Shown here one piece after another: positions 9,369 to 17,374 of a stretch of DNA of 64,000 nt. Origin of the DNA: Bacillus sp. FSL K6-3431 (GTDB lineage Bacteria > Bacillota > Bacilli > Bacillales > Bacillaceae_C). The position numbers and the translations under genes were made by a program. The stretch covers positions 2,480,001-2,544,000 of the forward strand of contig NZ_JBBOCT010000001.1 of the NCBI RefSeq assembly GCF_038002605.1. Direction: 5' to 3'. The notes under the pieces are model-generated. The model was not told the origin of the DNA. It saw only the letters and a program-made list of their open reading frames with translations, and ran no database searches. Numbering within the stretch: the stretch's first letter is position 1; each line of letters opens with the position of its first letter.

Positions 9369-9590
9369 ATATGTGTCGCTTCTGTGGCATGTCTCTTTAT
9401 GAAAAATTTTGAAAACGAATCCCAAATATTAATAAAGCTTAATTCCCAGTAGGTTTTTGGAAATTCGGCAATTTACGCCTCGAAATTCCGAGAGTCTATT
9501 AAAGTTAAAAATTATACTAATTACTATCAATCTTTTATGATCACCGCAGTATTCTCTTTAGATGAAAGCTAATAAAGTGTTATTTACTAT

Positions 9591-9633
9591 ATGATTAACT
9601 GTAGTACTCTCAGTATCATTGTAATAAAGGATA
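9591..9633. repeat. Regulatory-type repeat, copy 1
   Basis: This 43-base stretch matches the one at 9740-9782 at 32 positions, counted by hand, and ends in the shared AGTATnATTGTAATAAA. ATTGTAATAA is also one arm of the palindrome at the ArsR-type gene's own promoter (10932-10941). It may be a binding site of that regulator. Confidence 0.45.
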
Positions 9634-9711
9634 GAATTCTATATACGAAAGTGTTTAGAAAGAATTGCATCCTTTATCCTGTTTCTGTAGCATATGAACT
9701 AAACAAATGGT

Positions 9712-9725
9712 ATAAAGCGCTTTCA
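9712..9725. promoter_or_regulatory. Probable cre site (CcpA)
   Basis: ATAAAGCGCTTTCA has the perfect palindromic core AAAGCGCTTT and 12 of 14 consensus positions. It sits between the two 43-base repeats in a region with no gene. It may be a leftover of the promoter that once drove the GH43 gene. Confidence 0.5.
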
Positions 9726-9739
9726 TTTTTATATATTAC

Positions 9740-9782
9740 ATGTTGAATTGTAACACTTCAAGTATTATTGTAATAAAAATAA
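9740..9782. repeat. Regulatory-type repeat, copy 2
   Basis: Second copy of the element at 9591-9633, about 150 bases away in the same orientation, again ending with ATTGTAATAA. The pair flanks the cre-like site, which looks like a regulated promoter region. Confidence 0.45.
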
Positions 9783-9851
9783 CAAAAATGTTCCTATTAA
9801 AATTGGCGTTATAATATAACGCTTTTTAATTTTGGCTCATTTCAACTCCAT

Positions 9852-9899
9852 CTCCATAAAACAATAGTAGAAATTGAGGCTTCCTCTAGTTTTATGGAG
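9852..9899 (-). terminator. Inverted repeat downstream of the ArsR-type gene
   Basis: CTCCATAAAAC (9852-9862) pairs perfectly with GTTTTATGGAG (9889-9899), with an inner GAGG/CCTC. It lies about 85 bases past the stop of the 9986-10903 gene. There is no clear T run, so it is a terminator candidate only. Confidence 0.45.
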
Positions 9900-9985
9900 C
9901 CTTTCATATTAGTTCATTTCATGGGCCTAAGATCCGTTTGATCATTTTATTTATCTTTAATGTGACCCTTTTCCACACTTTGACC

Positions 9986-10903
9986 TTATTTTATTTGTGA
10001 GTAATTAATTTTCATAATAATTCCTTGCTCATAATTACCGAATTTAGATCCAAATAAGTTTATTCCACCTTGGTTTTTTGACTCTTTTTTCACACCCAAC
10101 ATTAAAGAAATATAAGGCTTTTCCTGTAATCTTAAATCATCTATTGTAATGGATGAAATTTTTACTCCATCAATAAAACTACCTTTTTTGTTTATTTTCC
10201 AATATTTTAAAACCCCAAATTGTGTATTATGTGTCTCCCACCAGCTTGGAGTTAAAAAACCTCTTTCTCCCCCAAAGTCCCCTGAACTTGTCCAATATCC
10301 AATTTCAGAGTCATTGATCCAACACGTGATATCAGAAGGCCAATCCTCATTATGGTAAGGTGCCTCTGAACATAGCTCAACAGAGAAACTTAGCTCATCC
10401 ACCAGTGTCCCATAAGGGATTCTGTTCGGAAAATGATATTCAATAAAACCGGAGCGGAACCAAACAAGCTGTGCGCTTTTTCTGTCCGGTTCAAAAAATG
10501 AACGTGGCTCATCAAGTATATGAATGATTCCCTTTTCGCTTAATAATCCACATGTTGGCTCAATTTTACAATTTACATAATCTCCGATCTCTAGCTCATG
10601 TGTAATAATATCTTCAATATTAGGAATCTTTTTTTCCAAATCGATAATAATACGATCAAATCGTTTGGAATTCACTTTTTGATTTCCACGCCCTGGAACA
10701 ATTTCTGTTGTAATCAACCCTGCATTTTCAAGTATCTTCACATTAGCTGCTGCCGTAGAAAAAGGCACATTCAACAGCTCCGAGATTTCATTCACATTTC
10801 TTGGTCCCTTTGTTAGCTGTCGAATAATTTCCATCCGGGTTTCATTTGCCAATGCTTTAGAAACCTCAATTGCTTCATCTAACGTTAATTGTAATGTTCT
10901 CAA
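9986..10903 (-). CDS. ArsR-type winged-helix regulator with a large C-terminal domain
   Basis: Residues 1-85 form an ArsR-like winged helix (ALANETRMEIIRQLTKGPRNVNEISELLNVPFSTAAANVKILENAGLI); no metal-binding CxC is present. The remaining 220 residues are beta-rich and not recognised (YGTLVDELSFSVELCSEAPY, ITCWINDSEIGYWTSSGDFG); they could sense a ligand such as a sugar. The start is TTG with GAGAGGT upstream. A perfect palindrome 30-55 bases upstream probably mediates autoregulation, and its arm recurs in the 9.6-9.8 kb region. Its place between GH43 and epimerase genes suggests a carbohydrate regulon, but the target is unproven. Confidence 0.75.
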   Translation of the reverse strand: MRTLQLTLDEAIEVSKALANETRMEIIRQLTKGPRNVNEISELLNVPFSTAAANVKILENAGLITTEIVPGRGNQKVNSKRFDRIIIDLEKKIPNIEDIITHELEIGDYVNCKIEPTCGLLSEKGIIHILDEPRSFFEPDRKSAQLVWFRSGFIEYHFPNRIPYGTLVDELSFSVELCSEAPYHNEDWPSDITCWINDSEIGYWTSSGDFGGERGFLTPSWWETHNTQFGVLKYWKINKKGSFIDGVKISSITIDDLRLQEKPYISLMLGVKKESKNQGGINLFGSKFGNYEQGIIMKINYSQIK

Positions 10904-10933
10904 TTAATTACCTCTCTTAATTACATCTTTTAT

Positions 10934-10958
10934 TGTAATAATATCATTAATTATTACA
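10934..10958. promoter_or_regulatory. Palindromic operator upstream of the ArsR-type gene
   Basis: TGTAATAAT (10934-10942) and ATTATTACA (10950-10958) are perfect inverted arms separated by seven bases. The position, just upstream of the TTG start at 10903, fits autoregulation by this winged-helix protein. Confidence 0.6.
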
Positions 10959-11242
10959 GATATCCCCACTTTCCTTCAATTTTTTAACACTAACTATGTA
11001 GCTATTACAAGAGGAGCCAGAATATTACACTACAGTAGCATTCCGCCAATCCTTCCATACATCAACCACTGGCATACAAAATCGGTGTACCATTTCCATT
11101 CCATGTAAACACCTAGCATCGGCGTACCGGTTTGGATAGTATAAAGCTGCCTGCGCTTGTACACCCAAGGATCTGCTCGATTAAAGGTTTTTTTAAGGTT
11201 GTTGTTCGATGAGCCATACATAATCAACCTTTCTAATTAAAC
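10959..11242. other. Gene-free stretch with a possible decayed enzyme fragment
   Basis: No gene of convincing quality is present. A 65-codon minus-strand ORF (11030-11227) reads NRADPWVYK near its start, reminiscent of the ADPWVYKH opening of some GH43 proteins, then becomes unlike any family I know. Another frame of the same strand gives VVDVWKDWRNATVV. This looks like a remnant broken by several mutations; the identity is uncertain. Confidence 0.3.
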
Positions 11243-12289
11243 TTATTTTACACCAAAGTAAAATTTCGTAATTGAAGAAAATGGCTTATTTTTTTCAAGC
11301 ACCCATGATGGGAAATCCTTTTTATTAACTGCATCAGGTAATCCTTGTGTCTCTAGGCAAATTCCAAGATATTTGCGCGAAGGCACGCCATAAATCTCAC
11401 CTTCCTCAGGGAGTTGGCTGGCCGTATAAACGACGACACCGACTTCATTCGTTTCTATCGTCAACGTCCGTCCACTTTCCGAATCTTCGAGCATAATTTC
11501 CTGATTGTGATTATCATTCAAAACAAACGGATGATCATATCCCCCACCAGCTAGGCGATTTTGAACATCATTAGATTCTATTCCGGTTCTAATTTTTCGG
11601 CCATTACGGAAATCAAAGGTTGTACCTTCCACTGGAATAATTTTTCCAGTTGGCATTAGGTCTTCCTGCAAATCTAGAAATCTATCACTTTTTAACATTA
11701 AAGTATGATCTTGTATGTCACGTTTTAAATCTCCACTTAGGTTAAAATAAGAATGGTTGCTTACATTCAATATGGTTGTTCGATCAGATATTCCTTCATA
11801 GTGAATAGTGAATTCGTTATTATTATTAAGCGTGTATATAACCTTCATTTTCAAATTACCGGGGTAACCTTCTTCTCCGTCTGGACTTGTATAGCTGAAC
11901 TCCACCTGGGCCAACTTTTCACTTTCCAATATAGCAGCATCCCAAATAACTTTATCAAAGCCTTTTACCCCACCATGAAGATGGTTACAGTTTTCATTTT
12001 TTGCTAATATATACTTTTCTCCATCTAATTCAAACTCAGCATTACCTATCCGGCCTGCTATCCTTCCTACAACACATCCCAAAAATGATGAACCATTAAC
12101 ATATTCTTCTAGTGAATCATAACCAAGGACAATATTTTCTTTCGTACCGTTTTTATCAGGCGTTATTATTTTCGTGATAGCGCATCCATAGTTGATGCAA
12201 CTAACCTCTAAACCATTGTCGTTTGTTAGCGTAAATGAATGTACTAGTGAGTTATCAATTTCTCCTAACAATTCCTCTATAACTTTCAC
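11243..12289 (-). CDS. galM: Aldose 1-epimerase (mutarotase)
   Basis: A 348-residue cytoplasmic beta-sandwich enzyme that interconverts alpha and beta anomers of free sugars, feeding freshly released monosaccharides to isomerases or kinases. Family residues are all present: H105 in NHLHGG, catalytic acid H179 in SNHSYFNLSG, D252 in GGYDHPF and catalytic base E313 in GICLETQGLPDA. The start is GTG at 12289 behind GGGG. A textbook SigA promoter with an AraR-like box in its spacer lies about 30 bases upstream. A close paralogue is encoded at 16183-17241. The substrate could be arabinose, xylose, galactose or glucose. Confidence 0.93.
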   Translation of the reverse strand: MKVIEELLGEIDNSLVHSFTLTNDNGLEVSCINYGCAITKIITPDKNGTKENIVLGYDSLEEYVNGSSFLGCVVGRIAGRIGNAEFELDGEKYILAKNENCNHLHGGVKGFDKVIWDAAILESEKLAQVEFSYTSPDGEEGYPGNLKMKVIYTLNNNNEFTIHYEGISDRTTILNVSNHSYFNLSGDLKRDIQDHTLMLKSDRFLDLQEDLMPTGKIIPVEGTTFDFRNGRKIRTGIESNDVQNRLAGGGYDHPFVLNDNHNQEIMLEDSESGRTLTIETNEVGVVVYTASQLPEEGEIYGVPSRKYLGICLETQGLPDAVNKKDFPSWVLEKNKPFSSITKFYFGVK

Positions 12290-12320
12290 TTCTTCCCCAC
12301 CCCTCTTTTACTATACAATT

Positions 12321-12349
12321 ATCATAGTATCCGTGTACGTACATGTCAA
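12321..12349 (-). promoter_or_regulatory. SigA promoter with AraR-like operator in the spacer
   Basis: On the minus strand TTGACA (12349-12344), a 17-base spacer and TATGAT (12326-12321). The spacer contains the perfect palindrome TGTACGTACA (12334-12343). A repressor there would exclude RNA polymerase from the epimerase gene starting at 12289. Confidence 0.75.
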
Positions 12350-12584
12350 TTGGTATTACAAAATGATATATATCGTAAGGATTGCTTTAACCAAATTTTA
12401 GTGATTAGAAGATGGGGTGCATATATTACTCAAAACACCTACACCTTAATTCGAGATAAATAAAATCCATTCAAATGAAACTGTTTATACTTGCCTTTGA
12501 CGCAATCTCAATTTATATGATGAGAGTTTTCTATATTATTAAAAGGGATGCCTTATTTTAACCATATTATCTATCCAACTTTTC

Positions 12585-12596
12585 TTTGTACGTATC
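12585..12596. promoter_or_regulatory. Possible AraR-like box (weak)
   Basis: TTTGTACGTATC keeps the TGTACGTA core. It lies between the epimerase promoter and the promoter at 12633 and could serve either, or allow a DNA loop between them. Confidence 0.35.
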
Positions 12597-12632
12597 CTAA
12601 CTAACTTGATGAGATAACGTTCGAAAATCCGT

Positions 12633-12662
12633 TTGACATGTACGGACACCGAGTATTATACT
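12633..12662 (+). promoter_or_regulatory. SigA promoter with AraR-like operator, rightward
   Basis: TTGACA (12633-12638), then TATACT (12657-12662) after 18 bases (TATTAT at 12654-12659 is an alternative). The box TTGACATGTACGGACACC is the inverse of that at 5.79 kb (GGTGTCCGTACATGTCAA). It would transcribe toward the orphan binding protein at 13176, leaving a leader of about 500 bases. Confidence 0.55.
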
Positions 12663-13055
12663 TAACTGCAATCAATTCTACTGAAATCGAACAATTTTGT
12701 CCCACTATTTAATGCTATTGTGCACATGTTTTAAATAAATTTTTATTTTTGCAGTTATTTAAGGAGGCGATGTTATCTACAATTGAATGCAATAATATAT
12801 CTAGCTATATAATAATTTGCTAGATAGATTTATTAATACTACTTTTTTTATTATGGAGGGGCTAATTCTTAATAATTCTGATGTACATGCAAATGTAAAC
12901 GCGATTACTACTTTAAAAAGGATTCAAGAATCCTATTTACATACTTACTATTTAATAATCTACCTCTCCATTTGATAAAAATAATTATTTTCTCACATGC
13001 CCTATTTAATACTAAGTTATCAAAGGCCGACCAAGTAATTTATAATACGTTCATT
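12663..13055. other. Long A+T-rich leader without a gene
   Basis: No supported gene. It includes a short inverted repeat AGGATTC-AA-GAATCCT (12920-12935). A 40-codon ORF from the ATG at about 12855 lacks a ribosome binding site and is not called. Confidence 0.4.
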
Positions 13056-13069
13056 TGATAACGCTTACT
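13056..13069 (+). promoter_or_regulatory. cre site (CcpA)
   Basis: TGATAACGCTTACT matches 13 of 14 consensus positions. It lies 107 bases before the binding-protein start, within the transcript predicted from the 12.63 kb promoter, where it would act as a roadblock during growth on preferred sugars. Confidence 0.6.
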
Positions 13070-13175
13070 TGTTAGGGAATGTAGAAGTAATAAACTCAAG
13101 ATGATGGATTACCATCACTTTACAATTATCAGAAGTTTCACTCAAAAGTTCAATTAGTATAAGGAGGGTGTTTTA

Positions 13176-14489
13176 ATGAAAAAGAAATGGATCGTTATTA
13201 CAATTACATCAGTTCTTATGGCTTTGCTAGTGATTACCGGTTGCACTTCCAATAATAGTAGTACTTCTACCGGTGCCAATGGTGAAAAAAAGATACAACT
13301 GACTATGTCAGCTTGGGGAAATCCCGCGGAAATAAAAGTGTATCAAAGGGCATTAGATGAGTATGAAAAACAATATCCAAATGTAAAGGTAAAATTGATT
13401 CCTGTTCCTGGGGACAATTATGAACAAAAATTAATGACTGAACTATCAGGAAACAAGGGGAACGATATTTTTTACGTTGGCAACGAGACGATCTCAAAGC
13501 TGATTGATACAGATACAATCGCTGATCTAAGTGAATTCCTAAGTAGCTCAGATAGCCATGTAAAAACCGATGATTTTGCAGATGGTTTGTGGGGAGCAGC
13601 AAGACAAGACGGTAAATATTATGGTGTAAGTGTTGATGCAAATCCATTTTTAATGTACTACAACAAGAATGTTCTTAAAGAATCGGGTGTTAAGAAAACT
13701 CCTCAAGATTACTATGATGCAGGCGAGTGGAATTGGGACGCATTTGCTGAAATTACTGGAAAAATTAGAGATGCCGGTAAAAAAGGATTTGTCGTAGACA
13801 ATAACAATGAACCTTTTTTCTCTTGGATTTGGTCTAATGGAGGAAAATTATATGATGAAGAAGGAAATTATATTTTAGAAGAAAATGAAAAATCACAAGA
13901 AACATTTAAATATCTTGCAAAGCTAGTAAAGGATGGAAATGCCACATATGGTGGTTCCCTACCAAAAGGACAAGGTGCCGATGCGATGTTCATGTCCAAC
14001 CAAGTTGGATTTGTAGCAGCTGGTCGCTGGTTAACTCCAATGTTTAGTGAAAATAAATCATTAGAATTTGATTATATTCCTTGGCCAACCAACACAGGTA
14101 ACAAGATGGAACCCACTTCTATTGGAGTTGCTTTTATGGCAGTCAACAAAGAATCAAAACATCTTGATGAAGCAATGAAATTTATGTCCTTCTACACCTC
14201 AGCTAAAGGTCAAAAGGCTCGTCTAACGGATAACGGGAATGCCATTCCTTCTGTAGCGGGAATTGATGAACTCATTAATGAAGCAAAAGTGCCAGACCAT
14301 CCAGGCTATTTGATCCAAGCACGCGATATTGGCATTATTGAAGACCAACAATCACTTATTCCAGGTTTAGGTAAAGAAGTTACCGACATAATGGACCTGA
14401 TGTACCTCGGAAAACAGGATGCAGAGAAAACAATAACTGATGTTTCAAAGAAAGTAAAAGAAATGATAGAGGAACATAGACAGCAATAA
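13176..14489 (+). CDS. Orphan sugar-binding lipoprotein (ABC importer component)
   Basis: A 437-residue lipoprotein: lysine-rich start, hydrophobic core, lipobox VITGC (Cys at about residue 23), a serine/threonine linker and a family 1 solute-binding domain (IQLTMSAWGNPAEIKVYQRALDEYEKQYP). The ATG has an AAGGAGG site. No permease follows. Instead there is a ribosome-binding-like AAGGAGGAATT at about 14516 leading to no ORF, then a strong terminator. It may feed a distant permease pair, or its permeases may have been deleted. Upstream AraR-like and cre sites suggest a pentose-type regulon shared with araR just downstream. Confidence 0.9.
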   Translation: MKKKWIVITITSVLMALLVITGCTSNNSSTSTGANGEKKIQLTMSAWGNPAEIKVYQRALDEYEKQYPNVKVKLIPVPGDNYEQKLMTELSGNKGNDIFYVGNETISKLIDTDTIADLSEFLSSSDSHVKTDDFADGLWGAARQDGKYYGVSVDANPFLMYYNKNVLKESGVKKTPQDYYDAGEWNWDAFAEITGKIRDAGKKGFVVDNNNEPFFSWIWSNGGKLYDEEGNYILEENEKSQETFKYLAKLVKDGNATYGGSLPKGQGADAMFMSNQVGFVAAGRWLTPMFSENKSLEFDYIPWPTNTGNKMEPTSIGVAFMAVNKESKHLDEAMKFMSFYTSAKGQKARLTDNGNAIPSVAGIDELINEAKVPDHPGYLIQARDIGIIEDQQSLIPGLGKEVTDIMDLMYLGKQDAEKTITDVSKKVKEMIEEHRQQ

Positions 14490-14574
14490 TAGCAATCTAC
14501 TGATAAAAGAATTAGAAGGAGGAATTCACTAGAAGGTGTAGTATCAACTGAAATTAACTTCTAAATATCACTTA

Positions 14575-14615
14575 CAAGAATCCTGGTATGGGTTACCAGG
14601 ATTCTTGTATTTTTT
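14575..14615 (+). terminator. Rho-independent terminator
   Basis: CAAGAATCCTGGTA (14575-14588) pairs perfectly with TACCAGGATTCTTG (14594-14607), with a 5-base loop and then TATTTTTTG. It ends the transcript of the 13176-14489 binding-protein gene. Confidence 0.9.
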
Positions 14616-14770
14616 GAAAATAACTAAATCTACCTTTTCGCGTTAAATATATCTCACCTTAAGATAGTTACATTTTCAGTTGAAGACGTCTTTATATATT
14701 GTTATTTTCGCCATATACATTTTATGAGACTTATCCCTTTTTTATTATCCTATTTCAGGATAGTATTTAA

Positions 14771-14798
14771 TTGTACGTATGTATTAGTTTTAGATAAT
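14771..14798 (+). promoter_or_regulatory. araR promoter with overlapping operator
   Basis: TTGTAC (14771-14776), 16 bases, GATAAT (14793-14798). The -35 element is part of TTGTACGTATG, a TGTACGTA box, which suggests autorepression by the regulator encoded from 14922. Confidence 0.5.
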
Positions 14799-14921
14799 AT
14801 ATACACCTAATCAAATCTATCTATAAGTAAAACATATAATTTCATTTGTGGATCATGTATAATGGAAATAATTGTACAAACAACTGAATGGATAAACGAA
14901 CAACTTGAAGGCGGGGATTTT

Positions 14922-16061
14922 ATGGTAAAGCCCACAAAATATATGATAGTGATCGACAAAATAAAGGAATGGATTGCAAACGGTGACGTAAAGCCGGGCG
15001 AGAAAATTCATTCTGAAAATGAGTTAGCAAAGATGTTTAATGTTAGTAGGCATACGATCCGCCAAGCAGTAGGACAACTTGTACATGAAGGACTGCTATA
15101 TAGAGAGCAGGGTGCTGGTACGTTTTGTTCCACTCCACCAGCTCCCCAAAAGGAAGTAAGACAAAATCCGCATCAGGTTGCACAAATGCCTGGTAAAAAT
15201 ATTGGGGTTATTACAACTTATATTTCCGATTACATTTTTCCGTCTATCATTAGAGGAATGGAGTCCTATTTAACTTCGAAAGGATACTCACTCATCATCT
15301 CTTCCACTGATAATGATTTGGATAAAGAAAAGCAGTGCCTCGAGGCCATGCTTAGTAGAAATATTGATGGACTTATTATCGAACCGACAAAAAGTAGTGG
15401 ATATAATCCAAACATTCATTATTACTTAGAACTGGAACAAAAGAATATCCCCTATTTAATGATCAATCAATATTACTCACAATTAAACCCTGCATATATC
15501 ATGCTTGATGATGAAAAAGGCGGCTTCATCGCCACGACTCATTTAATCAACTTGGGACATGAGAAAATCATTGGAGTTTTTAAAACAGATGATATGCAAG
15601 GGGTATATCGGATGAAAGGCTTTATCCGTGCATTCCGCGAAAATAAAGTTCCTTTTTTAAACGATACGATTATTTCTTATACAACAGAAGATCTGGACAC
15701 AGCATTAGAAGATAAATTAAAGGAGCTTCTTGCTAATCCAGCGGACATTCCAACTGGTATTGTCTGCTATAACGATGCGAGCGCATTAGCCGTTATCACA
15801 ATATTGCGAGACAATGGGTACAGCGTGCCAAATGATATTTCCGTTGTAGGCTATGATGACTCTACCTTAGCTGAAGCATCGGAAATAAAACTTACATCTG
15901 TGATACATCCAAAAGTTCAAATGGGTATGGATGCTGCAAAATGGATTATCGATGCAGTGGAGCAAAACGATCCAACGCAACAAAAGTCAATCATATATGA
16001 GCCCGAGCTTGTGATTCGAAATTCCACAAGAAGTTTATTAGCAGAAAAGAAAGCAAACTAA
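14922..16061 (+). CDS. araR: AraR-type transcriptional repressor (GntR HTH plus sugar-binding domain)
   Basis: Residues 1-75 are a GntR winged helix (VKPTKYMIVIDKIKEWIANGDVKPGEKIHSENELAKMFNVSRHTIRQAV); residues from about 95 on form a LacI/periplasmic-binding-type effector domain (NIGVITTYISDYIFPSIIRGME, VVGYDDSTLAEA). This fusion defines the AraR family, which releases DNA when L-arabinose binds. The ORF opens at 14862, but the AAGGCGGGG before the ATG at 14922 and the B. subtilis AraR-like start (MVKPTKY) favour 379 residues. TGTnCGTACA boxes at 5.7-5.8, 12.3-12.6 and 14.77 kb resemble AraR operators. Two other AraR-like proteins are in the window, so the exact effector is not certain. Confidence 0.85.
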   Translation: MVKPTKYMIVIDKIKEWIANGDVKPGEKIHSENELAKMFNVSRHTIRQAVGQLVHEGLLYREQGAGTFCSTPPAPQKEVRQNPHQVAQMPGKNIGVITTYISDYIFPSIIRGMESYLTSKGYSLIISSTDNDLDKEKQCLEAMLSRNIDGLIIEPTKSSGYNPNIHYYLELEQKNIPYLMINQYYSQLNPAYIMLDDEKGGFIATTHLINLGHEKIIGVFKTDDMQGVYRMKGFIRAFRENKVPFLNDTIISYTTEDLDTALEDKLKELLANPADIPTGIVCYNDASALAVITILRDNGYSVPNDISVVGYDDSTLAEASEIKLTSVIHPKVQMGMDAAKWIIDAVEQNDPTQQKSIIYEPELVIRNSTRSLLAEKKAN

Positions 16062-16106
16062 GAATAAGCTAACCATTTATATCATCAGGGAATTGACCTA
16101 ATACAT

Positions 16107-16154
16107 AAAAGGAAACTGGCACCTGTAATATTAGGGCCGGTTTCCTTTTTATTT
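16107..16154 (+). terminator. Rho-independent terminator of araR
   Basis: AAAGGAAACTGGC (16108-16120) pairs with GCCGGTTTCCTTT (16136-16148), followed by a T run. It may also act for the convergent epimerase gene, which ends at 16183. Confidence 0.85.
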
Positions 16155-16182
16155 GCCATTTCTTTAATATGTTCGATATGTA

Positions 16183-17241
16183 CTAACGCGATTTCTGCAC
16201 GCCAAATCGGTACTTCGTTGCACTCGAAAACGTTTTGTCTTTTTCAAGTATCCAAGACGGAAACTGCTGATGGTGGACTGCATCAGGTAAACCTTGTGTT
16301 TCAAGGCATATACCTAGGTATTTTCTCGATGGAACACCATACACTTTCCCCTCATTACTTAGTTGATTGCTCGTATAAACGACAACACCAACTTCATCTG
16401 TCTCAACAGTCATTGTTCGTCCACTTTCAAGGTCTTCTAATACTATTTCTTTGTTGTTATTTTCCTTCAATACAAACGGATGATCATACCCTCCGCCAAC
16501 TAGTTGATTTTGTGGATGATTTGATTCTATACCGGTCTTGATCATTCTTCTCGCTCGAAAGTCAAAAGTTGTTTCTTCTACATCAACGAATTCCCCAGTT
16601 GGAAGTAATTCATCATTAAGTTCAAGAAACTGATCACTTTTTATCGTCAACGAGTGATTCATTACATCTCGCTTTAAATCACCACTCAAATTAAAATATG
16701 AGTGATTTGTCATATTTAACAGCGTTGTTTCATCTGATACACCATTATATTGAATCGTAAATTCATTTTCATTATTTAGCGTATATGTAACCTTCATATC
16801 TACATTCCCTGGATAGCCTTCTTCTCCATCCGGACTAGTATATGAAAATTGAACTTGGACCAATTCTTCCTTTTCCATAATAGCTGCATCCCAAATTACC
16901 TTATCAAATCCCTTTACGCCACCGTGGATATGGTTACCGTTTTCATTTTTCGCCAAATGATACGTTTTACCGTTCAACGTAAATTCCGCTCCACCAATCC
17001 TACCAGCTACACGGCCGACCACACAACCAAAAAATGGAGAATCACTAATATACTCGTCCAGATTATCAAAGCCAAGCACGATATTTTCATAATTATCATA
17101 CTGATCTGGAGTAATAATTTTTGTGATAATACATCCATAATTAATACATTGAATGCTAATTCCTTGATCATTCACAAGTGTAAATGAGTATACCGGAGTA
17201 TCCTCTATATGCCCAAACAATTTCTTTTTAACGTACAACAT
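16183..17241 (-). CDS. galM: Aldose 1-epimerase (mutarotase), second paralogue
   Basis: A 352-residue mutarotase with all family motifs: NHIHGG, TNHSYFNLSG (catalytic His), GGYDHPF and GICLETQGLPDA (catalytic Glu). It is a close paralogue of the enzyme at 11243-12289; long stretches such as VIWDAAI and YTSPDGEEGYPGN are identical. The ORF runs to 17271, but GGAGAGGTGGGG lies directly before the ATG at 17241, which I take as the start. It converges on araR. The duplicate may have a different sugar preference or a different expression pattern; no AraR-like promoter like that of the first copy was found upstream. Confidence 0.92.
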   Translation of the reverse strand: MLYVKKKLFGHIEDTPVYSFTLVNDQGISIQCINYGCIITKIITPDQYDNYENIVLGFDNLDEYISDSPFFGCVVGRVAGRIGGAEFTLNGKTYHLAKNENGNHIHGGVKGFDKVIWDAAIMEKEELVQVQFSYTSPDGEEGYPGNVDMKVTYTLNNENEFTIQYNGVSDETTLLNMTNHSYFNLSGDLKRDVMNHSLTIKSDQFLELNDELLPTGEFVDVEETTFDFRARRMIKTGIESNHPQNQLVGGGYDHPFVLKENNNKEIVLEDLESGRTMTVETDEVGVVVYTSNQLSNEGKVYGVPSRKYLGICLETQGLPDAVHHQQFPSWILEKDKTFSSATKYRFGVQKSR

Positions 17242-17334
17242 AACCCCACCTCTCCTTCCTATATCATACACGAAAAAGCGGAAAAGTTAATTAATTATAT
17301 ATGTAATACAGTTATAAGTAGATAAGAATTAGAA

Positions 17335-17370
17335 AGAAAAACGGACTCTACAAAAATGAGAGCCCGCTTC
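17335..17370 (-). terminator. Rho-independent terminator of pgcA
   Basis: On the minus strand GCGGGCTCT, a loop, AGAGTCCG and then TTTTT, right after the pgcA stop codon. Confidence 0.75.
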
Positions 17371-17374
17371 TTTC

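Larger units (their letters stand above)
8819..9500. mobile_element. Remnant bounded by 17-bp inverted repeats
   Basis: AATAGACTCTCGGCATT at 8819-8835 and its near-perfect inverse AATTCCGAGAGTCTATT at 9484-9500 (16 of 17) bracket 682 bp with no coding capacity. This is the architecture of a gutted insertion sequence or a non-autonomous element. Inside it lie a structured repeat (9072-9368) and a partial inverted copy of that repeat's end (8985-9015). No transposase could be recognised and the family was not assigned. Confidence 0.55.

Noticed and set aside
12853..12977. 40-codon ORF starting MEGLILNNSDVHANVNA, reminiscent of phosphoesterase starts
   Set aside because: No ribosome binding site and too short; the similarity to (I/V)SDIHxN is probably chance.
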